This document shows, piece after piece, positions 1 to 8,363 of a stretch of 64,000 bases of DNA. A model generated the notes under the pieces. That model saw nothing but the letters and a program-made list of their open reading frames with translations, was not told the origin of the DNA and made no database searches. The DNA comes from DATJZH01 sp052146815 (lineage in GTDB: Bacteria > Actinomycetota > Actinomycetes > Streptosporangiales > Streptosporangiaceae), in NCBI GenBank assembly GCA_052146815.1, contig JBKQMG010000105.1, positions 1-64,000 of the forward strand. Direction: 5' to 3'. Numbering within the stretch: position 1 is the stretch's first letter; each line of letters starts with the position of its first letter. Position numbers and translations under genes: made by a program.

Positions 1-1820
1 CCGTGGACAAGCCGCCGGCCGCCCTGTGGGTCCAGGAGCTGTCGGCCCGGATCTTCGGCTTCTCCAGCTGGAGCATGCTCCTCCCAGAGGCCGTGGCCGG
101 GGCGGCCACGGTCGCCGTGCTCTACCACCTCGTGCGTCGTTGGTTCGGCGAGGTTGCGGCATTGCTCGCGGGGTTGGCCATGGCCCTCACACCGATCGCC
201 GTCGTGATGTTCCGCGACAACAATCCCGACGCGTTGTTGACCCTGCTCCTCGTGCTCGCCGCATGGGCGCTCTGGTCGGCCCTCGAGTCGGGGCGCACCT
301 TGCCGTTGGTGATCTGTGGTGCTCTGCTGGGCTTCGCCTTCACCACGAAGATGCTGCAGGCCTTCATCGTCGTACCGGCCTTCGCTCTCGCCTACCTGTG
401 GGCCGGCCAGCCCCGACTACGCCGAAGAATTCTCCAACTGCTCTGGGGCGGCCTCGTCCTGGTCGTCTCGAGCAGCTGGTGGGTAGCGATCGTCGAGCTC
501 TGGCCTGCTTCCTCGCGGCCCTACATCGGGAGTAGCACCAACAACTCCGAGCTCAATCTCATCTTCGGCTACAACGGCTTCGGGCGTTTGCTGGGTTCGG
601 GAGGCGGGCCCCTGGGTGGTATCGGTTCGCTCGGTGGCGGTTCCCTGGGTACCGGGGGCCAATCGGGCTGGCTTCGCATGTTCAACGACCTCGTGGGTGG
701 ACAGATCGCCTGGCTCCTCCCGCTCGCCCTCGCCGGTCTGGTGTGCGGGCTGTGGCTCACCCGCCGCGGCCCGCGCCGCGACCTGGGGCGGGCCGGTCTT
801 CTCCTGTGGGGTGGCTGGCTGCTCTGCACCGCTGCGGTCTTCAGCGAGACCAAGGGCATCTTCAACGCCTACTACACCGTCGCCCTGGCTCCGGCGGTCG
901 CCTCCTTGGCCGGAGTGGGAGCAGTTGTCCTCTGGCGTCTCGGCCGGGAGCGGCGTTGGCTCGCCTTCGCTCTCCCGGTCGCCGTCGTCGGCAGCGCGGT
1001 CTGGGCATCGGAGCTGCTCGGGCGCACGCCCGGCTACGCCCCCGGCCTCGCCGGGGCGATCGTCGTGAGCGGTAGCGTCGCCGCCCTGGGGATTCTGGTC
1101 GCCCTTCTCCTCCGTCCGGATTCGACCGTCGGCAGATGGCTCGGGGCAGGCACTGCGGCCCTCGCCTGCCTGGCCCTTCTCGCCGGACCGTTCGCCTACT
1201 CGGTGACCAGCATTCAGCGGGGCACGTCGGGGCCCCTGGCGCTGGCCGGACCGCCGGCCAGCGGCGCCGGCGTGGGCCTTGGTCTACCCGGGTTCTCCAT
1301 CTCCGTCGCGTCCCTCCAGCGAGAGGGCAGCGCCAGGTCACAGCCCCCGAGCAGACTGCTCCGATACCTCGTGGGCCATCGTGATCGTGCGCAGTATCTG
1401 CTGGCCGTATCGGGGTCCCTCACGGCGGCGCCGTTCATCATCTCGACCGGCCAGCCGGTCATGGCAATGGGCGGCTACACCGGCATGGACCCATCCCCGA
1501 CCCTCTCGGCCTTCGAGGCGATGGTCGCCCGGGGCAAGATCCACTACGTCCTCGTGGGCAGTGCGTTCGCATCGTTTGGATTCGGAACCAGCCATGTTCG
1601 GATCTCTCCCGAGATGCTTCGCTACTTCATCGAACTGATCCGGCGAGAGGGCGGCCTCCAGGAATTCCTGCGTAGCAGCGACCTTGGTGACGGCCGGTCC
1701 GGCCCGACCGCAATCGACCAGTGGGTGCAAGCCCACGGAAGCCCCGTGCCGGCGAGCGTCTACGGAGGCAGCACGAGCGGAATCCTCTACTACGTTTCCT
1801 CCGCGTCGGCGCGGTCCTGA
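1..1820 (+). CDS. Membrane glycosyltransferase, PMT/ArnT-like (GT39/GT83 type), 5' truncated
   Basis: About 605 residues are visible, and the gene enters from beyond the left edge. The frame opens with VDKPPAALW, which in this actinobacterial family is an internal motif about 70-90 residues after the start, so the first membrane segment and the catalytic Asp loop are missing. Roughly ten hydrophobic helices follow, for example around residues 25-60, 75-95, 100-130 and 230-350. A Gly-rich loop lies near residue 200 and a soluble C-terminal domain occupies the last ~150 residues. Family members move a sugar from a polyprenyl-phosphate donor to a protein or lipid on the outer membrane face; the acceptor here cannot be read. 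The GTG at base 3 is not a credible start. It ends in TGA and no partner gene is visible. Confidence 0.75.
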   Translation, partial: VDKPPAALWVQELSARIFGFSSWSMLLPEAVAGAATVAVLYHLVRRWFGEVAALLAGLAMALTPIAVVMFRDNNPDALLTLLLVLAAWALWSALESGRTLPLVICGALLGFAFTTKMLQAFIVVPAFALAYLWAGQPRLRRRILQLLWGGLVLVVSSSWWVAIVELWPASSRPYIGSSTNNSELNLIFGYNGFGRLLGSGGGPLGGIGSLGGGSLGTGGQSGWLRMFNDLVGGQIAWLLPLALAGLVCGLWLTRRGPRRDLGRAGLLLWGGWLLCTAAVFSETKGIFNAYYTVALAPAVASLAGVGAVVLWRLGRERRWLAFALPVAVVGSAVWASELLGRTPGYAPGLAGAIVVSGSVAALGILVALLLRPDSTVGRWLGAGTAALACLALLAGPFAYSVTSIQRGTSGPLALAGPPASGAGVGLGLPGFSISVASLQREGSARSQPPSRLLRYLVGHRDRAQYLLAVSGSLTAAPFIISTGQPVMAMGGYTGMDPSPTLSAFEAMVARGKIHYVLVGSAFASFGFGTSHVRISPEMLRYFIELIRREGGLQEFLRSSDLGDGRSGPTAIDQWVQAHGSPVPASVYGGSTSGILYYVSSASARS

Positions 1821-1955
1821 GACTTCACGCAGCTCGCCGTTGTGCGCTTCGGTGGCGGACCGCGTCATGGCGAGGACAAGCCCACCGCGGCCGCTTACAC
1901 TCTCTACAAGAAGTCCGAGGAACCGATTCGGCGATCAGTGGCCTCAAGGGGGGCA

Positions 1956-2390
1956 ATGAAGATCCACCACACCGCCATCTGCACACGGGACATCGACACC
2001 AGCCTACGTTTCTGGCAGGAGGGACTGGGCTTTGCCGAAAAGATGGACGCGAGCTTCGAAGGCGACTGGCCTACCCTCTTCGGGGCGCGCCAGCCCCGAC
2101 TGCGGTCGATCTTTCTGGGTGATCCGGACATTGAAGCGTCGGGGATCATCGAGCTGGTCGAGTTTGCCGGCGGGATGGCCGATGCCCCGACACCATCGTC
2201 GGAGCCAGCCATCGGCTTCCTTCTCGTCTCTGTCTACCTGCACATCGAACCGACGCTTGCCCGCCTCGCCTCAACGGGTCTGGGCGGCACCCCAGCGCGG
2301 ATCTCGCTTGACGGAGGCGTGCAGATGGCGGTGGTTCATGACCCGAACGGCGTGACCGTGGAACTGATCGACCTCGGAGAAGGCTCGTAG
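1956..2390 (+). CDS. VOC-family (glyoxalase/dioxygenase fold) protein
   Basis: 144 residues. It opens MKIHHTAICTRDID and ends HDPNGVTVELID, the usual first and last metal-ligand regions (His early, Glu late) of one vicinal-oxygen-chelate unit with paired beta-alpha-beta modules. Family members include glyoxalases, epimerases and extradiol dioxygenases; the substrate here is unknown. I chose ATG 1956 because a purine-rich AAGGGGGG lies just upstream and the fold starts at once. The frame stays open upstream to 1842 but that stretch has no VOC-like content. It is transcribed away from the glycosyltransferase stop after 135 bases, and its 3' end converges with the PPOX gene. Confidence 0.75.
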   Translation: MKIHHTAICTRDIDTSLRFWQEGLGFAEKMDASFEGDWPTLFGARQPRLRSIFLGDPDIEASGIIELVEFAGGMADAPTPSSEPAIGFLLVSVYLHIEPTLARLASTGLGGTPARISLDGGVQMAVVHDPNGVTVELIDLGEGS

Positions 2391-2413
2391 TACCCCGAAA
2401 CACCCAATGGGGA

Positions 2414-2818
2414 TCAGGGCCACGTCACCCACGCCGCGATCTCAAGGGCGATCACCGACCCGGGGATGTCGACCGTCTGGTACTGAGGGTACTTAGCCTT
2501 CAGGTCGTTCTTGGCAAGCTGCGCTTCGGGTCCCGATCCAACGACCCGCGCGAAGCCATCGAGGCGTACCCACCACAACTGCGCCCAGCTTTCGTCGTAG
2601 TGATCAATGAGCAGACAGGTCGATGGCGTCGCCTCTATGTTCTGGAGCCGGCGCAGAAGCAGAGTCGACTTCGGCTTTGCGTCAACGGCCGTGTAGACGA
2701 TTTCTTCACGCAGCACAAAGCAAACGGGCACCAGATGAGGCCGACCGTCTGGCCTGACAGTGCCCAGCCGTCCCACCCGAGCGTCGCGCACCCGTTGCTT
2801 GGCACACACGAGGTCCAT
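2414..2818 (-). CDS. PPOX-class (split-barrel FMN/F420) oxidoreductase-like protein
   Basis: 134 residues of the pyridoxamine-5'-phosphate-oxidase-like split barrel. The order is an N-terminal helix, then GRLGTVRPDGRPHLVPVCF (the first two strands and substrate loop), then a strand with VDAKPKST, then the dimer strands WWVRLDGFARVV, then a helix with KYPQYQ. The pattern matches the actinobacterial Rv1155-like subgroup, many members of which bind coenzyme F420 rather than FMN; that cofactor choice is inferred. It probably reduces or oxidises a small molecule in the cytoplasm. The ATG follows AATTGGTGA on the minus strand. The SnoaL-like gene upstream (86 bases) runs in the same direction. Confidence 0.72.
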   Translation of the reverse strand: MDLVCAKQRVRDARVGRLGTVRPDGRPHLVPVCFVLREEIVYTAVDAKPKSTLLLRRLQNIEATPSTCLLIDHYDESWAQLWWVRLDGFARVVGSGPEAQLAKNDLKAKYPQYQTVDIPGSVIALEIAAWVTWP

Positions 2819-2904
2819 TCACCAATTGTTACCTTCTCGAACGAGCGCAACTCTGCCCGTGTCTGTATCAATGGGCGCCACGCTCGGTCCGAACGTGCCG
2901 AGCC

Positions 2905-3345
2905 TCAGATCTGTGGGACCTCTGGTAGTTCTCCGAAGTTCCAGAGATTGCGCTCGATCCGATCGGCGATACGCCAACCGTCGTCGGTGCGAACGAGATT
3001 GTCGTGATACTCGCCCCCGGTGAAGAAGGTGTTGCCCTCGTGGCTCACGGCCACGAAAAAGAAGGTCGACACCGCCTGGGCACGATCTCCGTCGAGTGAG
3101 ACTCGGCGGTTCCCGACGAGATGGAGCCACACCCGCTGATGGAGACGTTGCCTCGCGAGCCACTCACTGACCGTCGCGTAGTCGCCCTCCATGCCCGCGT
3201 CGGCGTACGACACGTGGGCGTCGTTCGTGAAGACGCTCTCCAACAGTTCGAACTGGTTGTCGTCGAGTGCGGTCACATACAGATTGAACAGATCGTCGAT
3301 CTCCAGCCGGTCCGCCAGCTCCTCAATCGTCGTGGGTCGAGCCAT
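2905..3345 (-). CDS. SnoaL-like / NTF2-fold protein
   Basis: 146 residues with the cone-shaped alpha+beta barrel pattern. Helices come first (EELADRLEIDDLFNLYVTAL), then DDNQFELLESVFTNDAHVSY, then curved strands ending GEYHDNLVRTDDGWRIADR, which is typical of ring-hydroxylating-dioxygenase-beta and SnoaL relatives. These fold as isomerases, dehydratases or cyclases, or as non-catalytic partners; the reaction here is unknown. The start is the ATG at 3345 with GAGGAATCGG in front. The frame is open for another 32 codons upstream, but that extension is Arg/Pro-rich and unlike the family. It shares direction with the PPOX gene and possibly its transcript. Confidence 0.7.
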   Translation of the reverse strand: MARPTTIEELADRLEIDDLFNLYVTALDDNQFELLESVFTNDAHVSYADAGMEGDYATVSEWLARQRLHQRVWLHLVGNRRVSLDGDRAQAVSTFFFVAVSHEGNTFFTGGEYHDNLVRTDDGWRIADRIERNLWNFGELPEVPQI

Positions 3346-3571
3346 CCGATTCCTCCCGAGTGTCAGTGGTCGGTGCCGCGGCGAGCCGGGCACACGCTCC
3401 CGCCGCCACATCGTCGGGCGCGCTTCGAGCAACCGTATCAAGGCGGGCCCGAATCCGACTCACGCCCGGCCGGTGCTCGAGCTCGCGTCGGGCGGCGGGG
3501 AGCTCGTCCGTTGGTCATTGCCTCACTCGGTGGCTCAAAAGGCACCCCGGGGTCCGAGTTGGAGTCCGGAG

Positions 3572-4210
3572 TCAGACCCCTTGGGCTGGTTCCTTCCTCC
3601 GAAGAGGAGCGCCAGCAAGCAGTCCGTCCGGGAGTCTTCGACCGCACAGCGCCAGTGCCAGGGCTTCGGCTGCTCCCCGAAGGGCCTGGCCCGATCCGTA
3701 CGTCCAGTCGATGTCCCTGGCCTGGAGGATCCGGTCTTCAATGTCGAGGCCGAAATGCTGGTGCACTCCCCCCTCGGTGAGGTCATCGAGCACAACCCGG
3801 ATGACCTCATCGGGGGCTAGGCGTGCCTCACCGAGTGGCACGGTTACGTCGAGACCGTGGATCACCACATGGTTGAGGGCTCCATGGAAGCCACCTCCGG
3901 GTGGCGTCCAATGGTGCAGCACCTCCGAACGCAGACCGGTGACGAGCTGCCCAGATGGGACGTTGGCATCCCTGGCGGCGATCTCATTTGAAAGTCGTGT
4001 GAAGTCATACCCGCAGCGCTCAAGCTCTGCCATGAATTCGCCATCTGAATAGCGGACCGGCATGGTCATATGGGCGACCACCTCGCGAACTCGCCACCCA
4101 TCACAAAGCGATTCGGTGTTCCATGCGGCATCAGATGCAGTTGAGAGCAGTTCGGCCAGGGCTACGAATTGAGCGGCCACGGCGGGTTGCAGTTCGGCGT
4201 CATCGGACAT
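3572..4210 (-). CDS. Maleylpyruvate isomerase-like / DinB-fold protein (TIGR03083 type)
   Basis: 212 residues. The N-terminal four-helix bundle carries LCDGWRVREVVAHM, the actinobacterial form of the mycothiol-dependent maleylpyruvate isomerase motif in which Trp and His help build the metal site. Near the middle NHVVIHGLDVTVPLG supplies the second His cluster. Family members use mycothiol in isomerisation or thiol transfer, but most are uncharacterised. I chose ATG 4210 (GGTGGAGAAT upstream); an in-frame start 31 codons earlier is possible but adds a charged tail. The 217 bases behind it (4,211-4,427) contain no gene I can support. Confidence 0.68.
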   Translation of the reverse strand: MSDDAELQPAVAAQFVALAELLSTASDAAWNTESLCDGWRVREVVAHMTMPVRYSDGEFMAELERCGYDFTRLSNEIAARDANVPSGQLVTGLRSEVLHHWTPPGGGFHGALNHVVIHGLDVTVPLGEARLAPDEVIRVVLDDLTEGGVHQHFGLDIEDRILQARDIDWTYGSGQALRGAAEALALALCGRRLPDGLLAGAPLRRKEPAQGV

Positions 4211-4427
4211 ATTCTCCACCCCTTTGTCGAGCCATTCACATCCCTGTGGCTCCGACGGAGAACGTCCTCGAAAACCATCGATGCCGCCCCACGCATCGGT
4301 CATCCGTCACGGTAGTCGGCGACGGTCGAGAGCCGACGTGATGGAAACGCCCGTTCGACCTCCTGCGAGTCAACACCACTTGCACAAACACGACCGTCGT
4401 AGGTCAGAGCGGGGACACGCAACTGCT

Positions 4428-5732
4428 CTACGGCAGGGTGCTCACCTTTACCGCCTCAAGTTGAGCAGAGGCGAAGTTGGATACAAGGAGCGTGTCTCCG
4501 TCCGGACTCACCGCCACGTCGCGTGGAAAGTCGCCCGATTCGACATATCCGTCGAGAATCAGGTTTCCCCCTGAAGCGAGTGTGACGACCGCTAAATCTG
4601 GGTGCGCGCCGGGTATGCCAAAGCGATCCGAATCGGCGATGACTAGGGTGTGATCGCCATCGACCAGGGCCAGGTCGACGGGTGCCTCCCCGACCTGCAT
4701 GTCAGCTTTGAGGGCACCGTTCGAATCCGAAACGAGGTCGTCGGCCGAGAACTCGAGAACCGCATCGCTCTCACGGGCAGTCACGAACACGGATGTCCTC
4801 GTCGCCACCACTCGCACTGGGCTACAGCCCGCGAGCACGGTCGAGAGGATCGCACGAGCAGGTGTTCGTTCGGCTCTGTTCACGTCGATTGTCGTCAGGG
4901 TCCCTTCCGATTGACCAGGGCCCACCGATTCGCTCGTCACATAAATGTAGCGACCATTGGGAGATATGGCGACACCGACGGGGGCGATTCCAAGTGGAAC
5001 GGTGCCCACCAAGTCAGATCGACCGAAGCCGCGAGCAAGTGCTCGCCTCAGATCGAACACAGCCAACTCGTTGCTGTCCTCGAGTGAGACGAACACAAAG
5101 TCTCCCTCAGGTGACACCGCAGCTTCGATGGCACCGGTCCCAGGGCTGGCGAGCGTTCCAACAGACCAAGACGCAGAGGATGAGCCCTTCTCCTGAAGGT
5201 GCTTCACGTTGAGGACCACCGCTCCGCTCCCTGCGGCAGCGACCAGGTATCGTCCGTTCGGTGTGAGGGCGAGTCCGGTCGGCGACGTCCCTCCGGTGGG
5301 CGCGTCGTGCGGTTGCACCGTGCCAAAGGTGTCGATCCGGACGAGGTGAGGGATCGAATCACTGATTGCGTACTCAATTACGGATCCGGTCGGGCTGGCA
5401 ACGAAGGCGTTGCTCTTGTCGACAAAGGCGACGCCAAAAGGCGCACCGTTGACCGGCACGAAGCTGGTATCGACGCCACCGAGATTCGGTGCAGAAGCCA
5501 CCCCGGTGGAGCATGGAGGAACGGCGAGGTGCGTGCCCGTCGGCTGCGCACCAGCCTCCGGCGCAGTACACGAGACGCCTAGACCCAAGGCGCAGACTCC
5601 GCCCAGAACGATCGCCACCCAAGCCATATATGGATAGATTCGCACGGCTCCAGATCGTTCGCTCGCCGCTAAGGGGGCGGACCTGCGGCGCCGGACCGGG
5701 CGGGTCGGCCTGGGCTCTGATCTGGTAAGCAT
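4428..5732 (-). CDS. Exported YncE/lactonase-like seven-bladed beta-propeller protein
   Basis: 434 residues. A basic N-terminus is followed by a hydrophobic segment at about residues 33-52 and a Cys near 55 (GVSCTAPEAG). This is a signal anchor or an imperfect lipobox, since the -3 position is Gly, not Leu. From about residue 85 there are repeated blades with the signature P(V/T)G(L/V)A(L/I)(S/T)PNGRY(L/I)(Y/V)V, visible around residues 155, 260 and near the C-terminus (PRDVAVSPDGDTLLVS). Such propellers sit outside the membrane and bind ligands or proteins; 6-phosphogluconolactonase activity is known only for some relatives. It is divergent from the CMD gene with 50 bases between them. Confidence 0.72.
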   Translation of the reverse strand: MLTRSEPRPTRPVRRRRSAPLAASERSGAVRIYPYMAWVAIVLGGVCALGLGVSCTAPEAGAQPTGTHLAVPPCSTGVASAPNLGGVDTSFVPVNGAPFGVAFVDKSNAFVASPTGSVIEYAISDSIPHLVRIDTFGTVQPHDAPTGGTSPTGLALTPNGRYLVAAAGSGAVVLNVKHLQEKGSSSASWSVGTLASPGTGAIEAAVSPEGDFVFVSLEDSNELAVFDLRRALARGFGRSDLVGTVPLGIAPVGVAISPNGRYIYVTSESVGPGQSEGTLTTIDVNRAERTPARAILSTVLAGCSPVRVVATRTSVFVTARESDAVLEFSADDLVSDSNGALKADMQVGEAPVDLALVDGDHTLVIADSDRFGIPGAHPDLAVVTLASGGNLILDGYVESGDFPRDVAVSPDGDTLLVSNFASAQLEAVKVSTLP

Positions 5733-5782
5733 CCTACTAGCGACCCGGCCGACCGGTCGGGCGTGAGAGACAGGAGACCATC

Positions 5783-6109
5783 ATGGCCAACGAAACACCG
5801 GTGCTCGACACGATTACCGCCATGACCCTCGATTCGGTCGAGCGGTGTGGCCTCGACGCAGACACATTGCTGTTGGTGCGCATCGCTGCTCTTGCCGCCG
5901 TGGATGCCAAAGCCGCTTCTTACCTCCTGCACGTCGGGCCCGCCGTGGACGCCGGGGTGACCCTCGAACAGGTTCAGGACGTGTTGGTGGCGGTGGCACC
6001 GATCGTCGGCACGGCCAGGACGATGTCGGCGTCCCTCGCGATCACCGAGGCCTTGGGCCTGGCCATCGCCGTCATTGAAGCTGAGATCGACGAAGAGCTC
6101 GAAGGATGA
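5783..6109 (+). CDS. Carboxymuconolactone decarboxylase (CMD)-family small protein, no catalytic Cys
   Basis: 108 residues, all-helical AhpD/CMD fold: LLVRIAALAAVDAKAASYLLHV followed by AGVTLEQVQDVLVAVAPIVGTARTMSA. The AhpD-type CxxC and the catalytic His are absent. That places it with the non-peroxidase CMD proteins, often found near aromatic or alkanal catabolic genes, and its chemistry is unknown. A good ribosome site (ACAGGAGACC) precedes ATG 5783. It lies between the propeller gene and the operator-bearing promoter of the first amidohydrolase, so it may belong to the catabolic cluster, but no operator copy lies ahead of it. Confidence 0.7.
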   Translation: MANETPVLDTITAMTLDSVERCGLDADTLLLVRIAALAAVDAKAASYLLHVGPAVDAGVTLEQVQDVLVAVAPIVGTARTMSASLAITEALGLAIAVIEAEIDEELEG

Positions 6110-6182
6110 TGCGAGCTGACCTCCATAAAAGGAAAAGACCAGCATAGGGGCCACATCAGCCCTCCGAGCGTTCTGCGCCCGC

Positions 6183-6225
6183 TTGCATTGATCGGGACAG
6201 CCCTCCTACGATCATGATCATAGAA
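6183..6225 (+). promoter_or_regulatory. Promoter region with ATGATCAT operator copy 1
   Basis: The palindrome ATGATCAT lies at 6214-6221, 90 bases before the amidohydrolase start. A possible promoter is TTGCAT (6183-6188), an 18-base gap, then TACGAT (6207-6212), which would place the palindrome over the -10/+1 region. The same palindrome occurs at 12,512, 14,773 and 15,650. The boxes are seen; binding by the neighbouring FadR-type regulator is inferred. Confidence 0.5.
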
Positions 6226-6310
6226 AGCGCGGTGGTTGGCCGCGGTGCCCTGCCCATGAACCGTGGAGAATCTTCGCCGGCATGGGCCCGGCGAGGGGGA
6301 GGTCGGCGTC

Positions 6311-7537
6311 ATGTCTGAGCTCGAAGAGCGTCTGCTCGTCGTGTCTTCCGACGGACACGTCGGGCCGCCGGCGGAGAGCTACCGGGAGTACGTCGATCCA
6401 CGACACCTGGGAGCATTCGACGAGTGGCTCCTCCACTATGTGCCGCAGTGGCTGGCGACGGAGGAGAAGGACCCGGAAATCCCGGTGACCTGGTCAGAGG
6501 AGTTCAAGAAGCACTGGTTGGAGCAGGATGAGGTCCGCTGGGGAATTGTGGGCAAATGGGACGCCCGGCGTCGCCTCGAGGCCCTCGACACCGACGGCGT
6601 CGCCGTCGACCTCCTATTCCCAGATGACCAGTCCGGGAACTCGCCGCCGTTCATCGGGCTGGCGCGGGACTTCGACCGGCCGTGGGACAGTGAGTACCCA
6701 ACCGAGCTGAAGCTGGCCGGCGCCCGCGCCTACAACCGCTGGCTCGCCGAGTTCTGCTCCGAAGCCCCCGAGCGCCTGTTGGGCATCTCGCTGATCGGCG
6801 CACTCGGCGATGTCGACGCGGCGATAGAAGAGGTGCGCTGGGCCAAGGAGAATGGGATCAACGGCGGCGCGCTGCTGCCGGTCTTCTACTACAACACGAG
6901 CGAGCCGTTCTGGAACGACCGCCGTTACGACCCCCTCTGGGAAGCGTGCTCGGACCTGGGCGTCCCGCTACACACCCACGTCGGCCCCGGCAGTCCCAAC
7001 TATGGCCAGGGTCCCGAGGCGCCGTTGCTCTATGCCTACGAATCCACCTACTGGCCGCACCGGCCGCTGTGGTTCCTGATCCTCAGCGGTGTCCTCGAGC
7101 GGCATCCCGAGCTCAGGCTGATCTTCACCGAGCAGCCCCCCGTCACCTGGGTCATCGAAGCACTGGCCATGATGGACGGCCACGTCCAAAATCCAACGTT
7201 CGCCTCCGCAGCGCACGAGGTGCTCACCCAGAAGCCGAGCGACTACTTCCACCGCCAGGTCTGGATCGGCGCCACCCTGCTCAGCCGCCCCGAGCTCGAG
7301 CTACGGCACGCCATCGGCGTCAAGAAGCTCATGTGGGGCTCCGATTTCCCGCACCTGGAGTCGCACTGGCCCCATGCCCGCGAGCGGCTCCGCGACCTCA
7401 TGAAAGGACTCCCCGAGGAGGAGGTTCTCGCCATGATCGGCGGCAACGCCGTCGACGCCTACAACCTCGACGTCGATTCTCTCCGACCCGTGGTGGAAAG
7501 CATCGGGCCCCTAAGGGGCCAGGTCCTCACCGCCTGA
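6311..7537 (+). CDS. Amidohydrolase family 2 (metal-dependent TIM-barrel hydrolase/decarboxylase)
   Basis: 408 residues. The N-terminal DxH metal motif is at SSDGHVG (D14, H16). The mid-barrel HTHVGPG supplies further ligand histidines, and MWGSDFPHLES near residue 344 supplies the C-terminal Asp. This arrangement fits the ACMSD/2-pyrone hydrolase-like branch (PF04909), whose members decarboxylate or hydrolyse ring acids; the substrate is unknown. I chose ATG 6311, preceded by GGGGGAGGT; the in-frame ATG 16 codons earlier lacks a ribosome site. It is followed after 26 bases by an SDR gene, so the two probably form one transcript controlled by operator copy 1. A paralogue with the same role is encoded at 13,610-14,737. 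Confidence 0.82.
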   Translation: MSELEERLLVVSSDGHVGPPAESYREYVDPRHLGAFDEWLLHYVPQWLATEEKDPEIPVTWSEEFKKHWLEQDEVRWGIVGKWDARRRLEALDTDGVAVDLLFPDDQSGNSPPFIGLARDFDRPWDSEYPTELKLAGARAYNRWLAEFCSEAPERLLGISLIGALGDVDAAIEEVRWAKENGINGGALLPVFYYNTSEPFWNDRRYDPLWEACSDLGVPLHTHVGPGSPNYGQGPEAPLLYAYESTYWPHRPLWFLILSGVLERHPELRLIFTEQPPVTWVIEALAMMDGHVQNPTFASAAHEVLTQKPSDYFHRQVWIGATLLSRPELELRHAIGVKKLMWGSDFPHLESHWPHARERLRDLMKGLPEEEVLAMIGGNAVDAYNLDVDSLRPVVESIGPLRGQVLTA

Positions 7538-7563
7538 GGGGCCAGTGGCAAGAAGGGAGGGAC

Positions 7564-8328
7564 ATGGGACGCTTGGAAGGCAAGGTCGCCCTGATCACGG
7601 GGACAGCGGGCGGACAAGGTAGAGCTGCAGCGCGCATTTTCGCCCGGGAGGGAGCGAGCGTGATCGGTTGTGACCTCAATGCCGAAGGCAACCGGGAGAC
7701 GACGGAGCTGGTGCGTTCAGAGGGCGGCTCAATGCTCGGACTGGAGCCGGTGGACTTGGGCGATCCCCTTCAGGCCGAGGCGTTCGTAGAACGCGCGGCT
7801 GCCGAGTGGGATGGGCTAGATATCGTCTACAACAACGCGTCGGCTCAACGCTTCACCCCATTCGGTTCAATCAGCTCCGACGATTGGGACTTCACAATGA
7901 GGAACGATTTGTACTTGCCGTTCCTGGTTACCCGATACGCGTGGAAGCATCTCGTCGACGGGGGCGGTGGTTCGATCGTCAACATCTCGTCAGGGGCTGG
8001 GTTGCTTGTCAGCCGTTCGCTGCCGATGGCGGCACACTCCACGGCCAAGGCCGGCGTCAACGGGCTCACCCGCGCGCTGGCGGCTGAGGGTGCTCCACAT
8101 CACATCCGAGCGAACAGCATCTGCCCGGGAGTGATAGAGACTCCCGTCAGTGCCGACTACCTGTCTTCCGAAGCTGGTCAAGAGATTGCTCGGTCCATAC
8201 CGCTCGGCCGAATCGGAAAGCCCGAAGACATCGTCTACTGTGCGCTGTACTTGGCATCCGACGAGTCCAGCTACGTGACGGGAGCTACCTTTGTAGTCGA
8301 CGGTGGTACGACCGCCGTGCTGCCGTAG
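7564..8328 (+). CDS. Short-chain dehydrogenase/reductase with His in place of the catalytic Tyr
   Basis: 254 residues, classical SDR length. The cofactor loop is TGTAGGQG (residues 13-20), with a CDLN Asp at strand 2 suggesting NAD(H), and NNAS at strand 4. The active site is unusual: after Ser142/143 the family motif YxxxK reads HSTAK, so His158 stands where Tyr normally donates the proton, while Lys162 is kept. The C-terminal YVTGATFVVDGG is normal. Loss of Tyr could abolish or alter redox activity; similar His variants exist among uncharacterised SDRs as far as I recall. The ribosome site AAGGGAGGGAC precedes ATG 7564. It is probably cotranscribed with the upstream amidohydrolase. Confidence 0.82.
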   Translation: MGRLEGKVALITGTAGGQGRAAARIFAREGASVIGCDLNAEGNRETTELVRSEGGSMLGLEPVDLGDPLQAEAFVERAAAEWDGLDIVYNNASAQRFTPFGSISSDDWDFTMRNDLYLPFLVTRYAWKHLVDGGGGSIVNISSGAGLLVSRSLPMAAHSTAKAGVNGLTRALAAEGAPHHIRANSICPGVIETPVSADYLSSEAGQEIARSIPLGRIGKPEDIVYCALYLASDESSYVTGATFVVDGGTTAVLP

Positions 8329-8363
8329 AGGCGGCGTCGTACCTTCGCCATACCTTCGTCATG

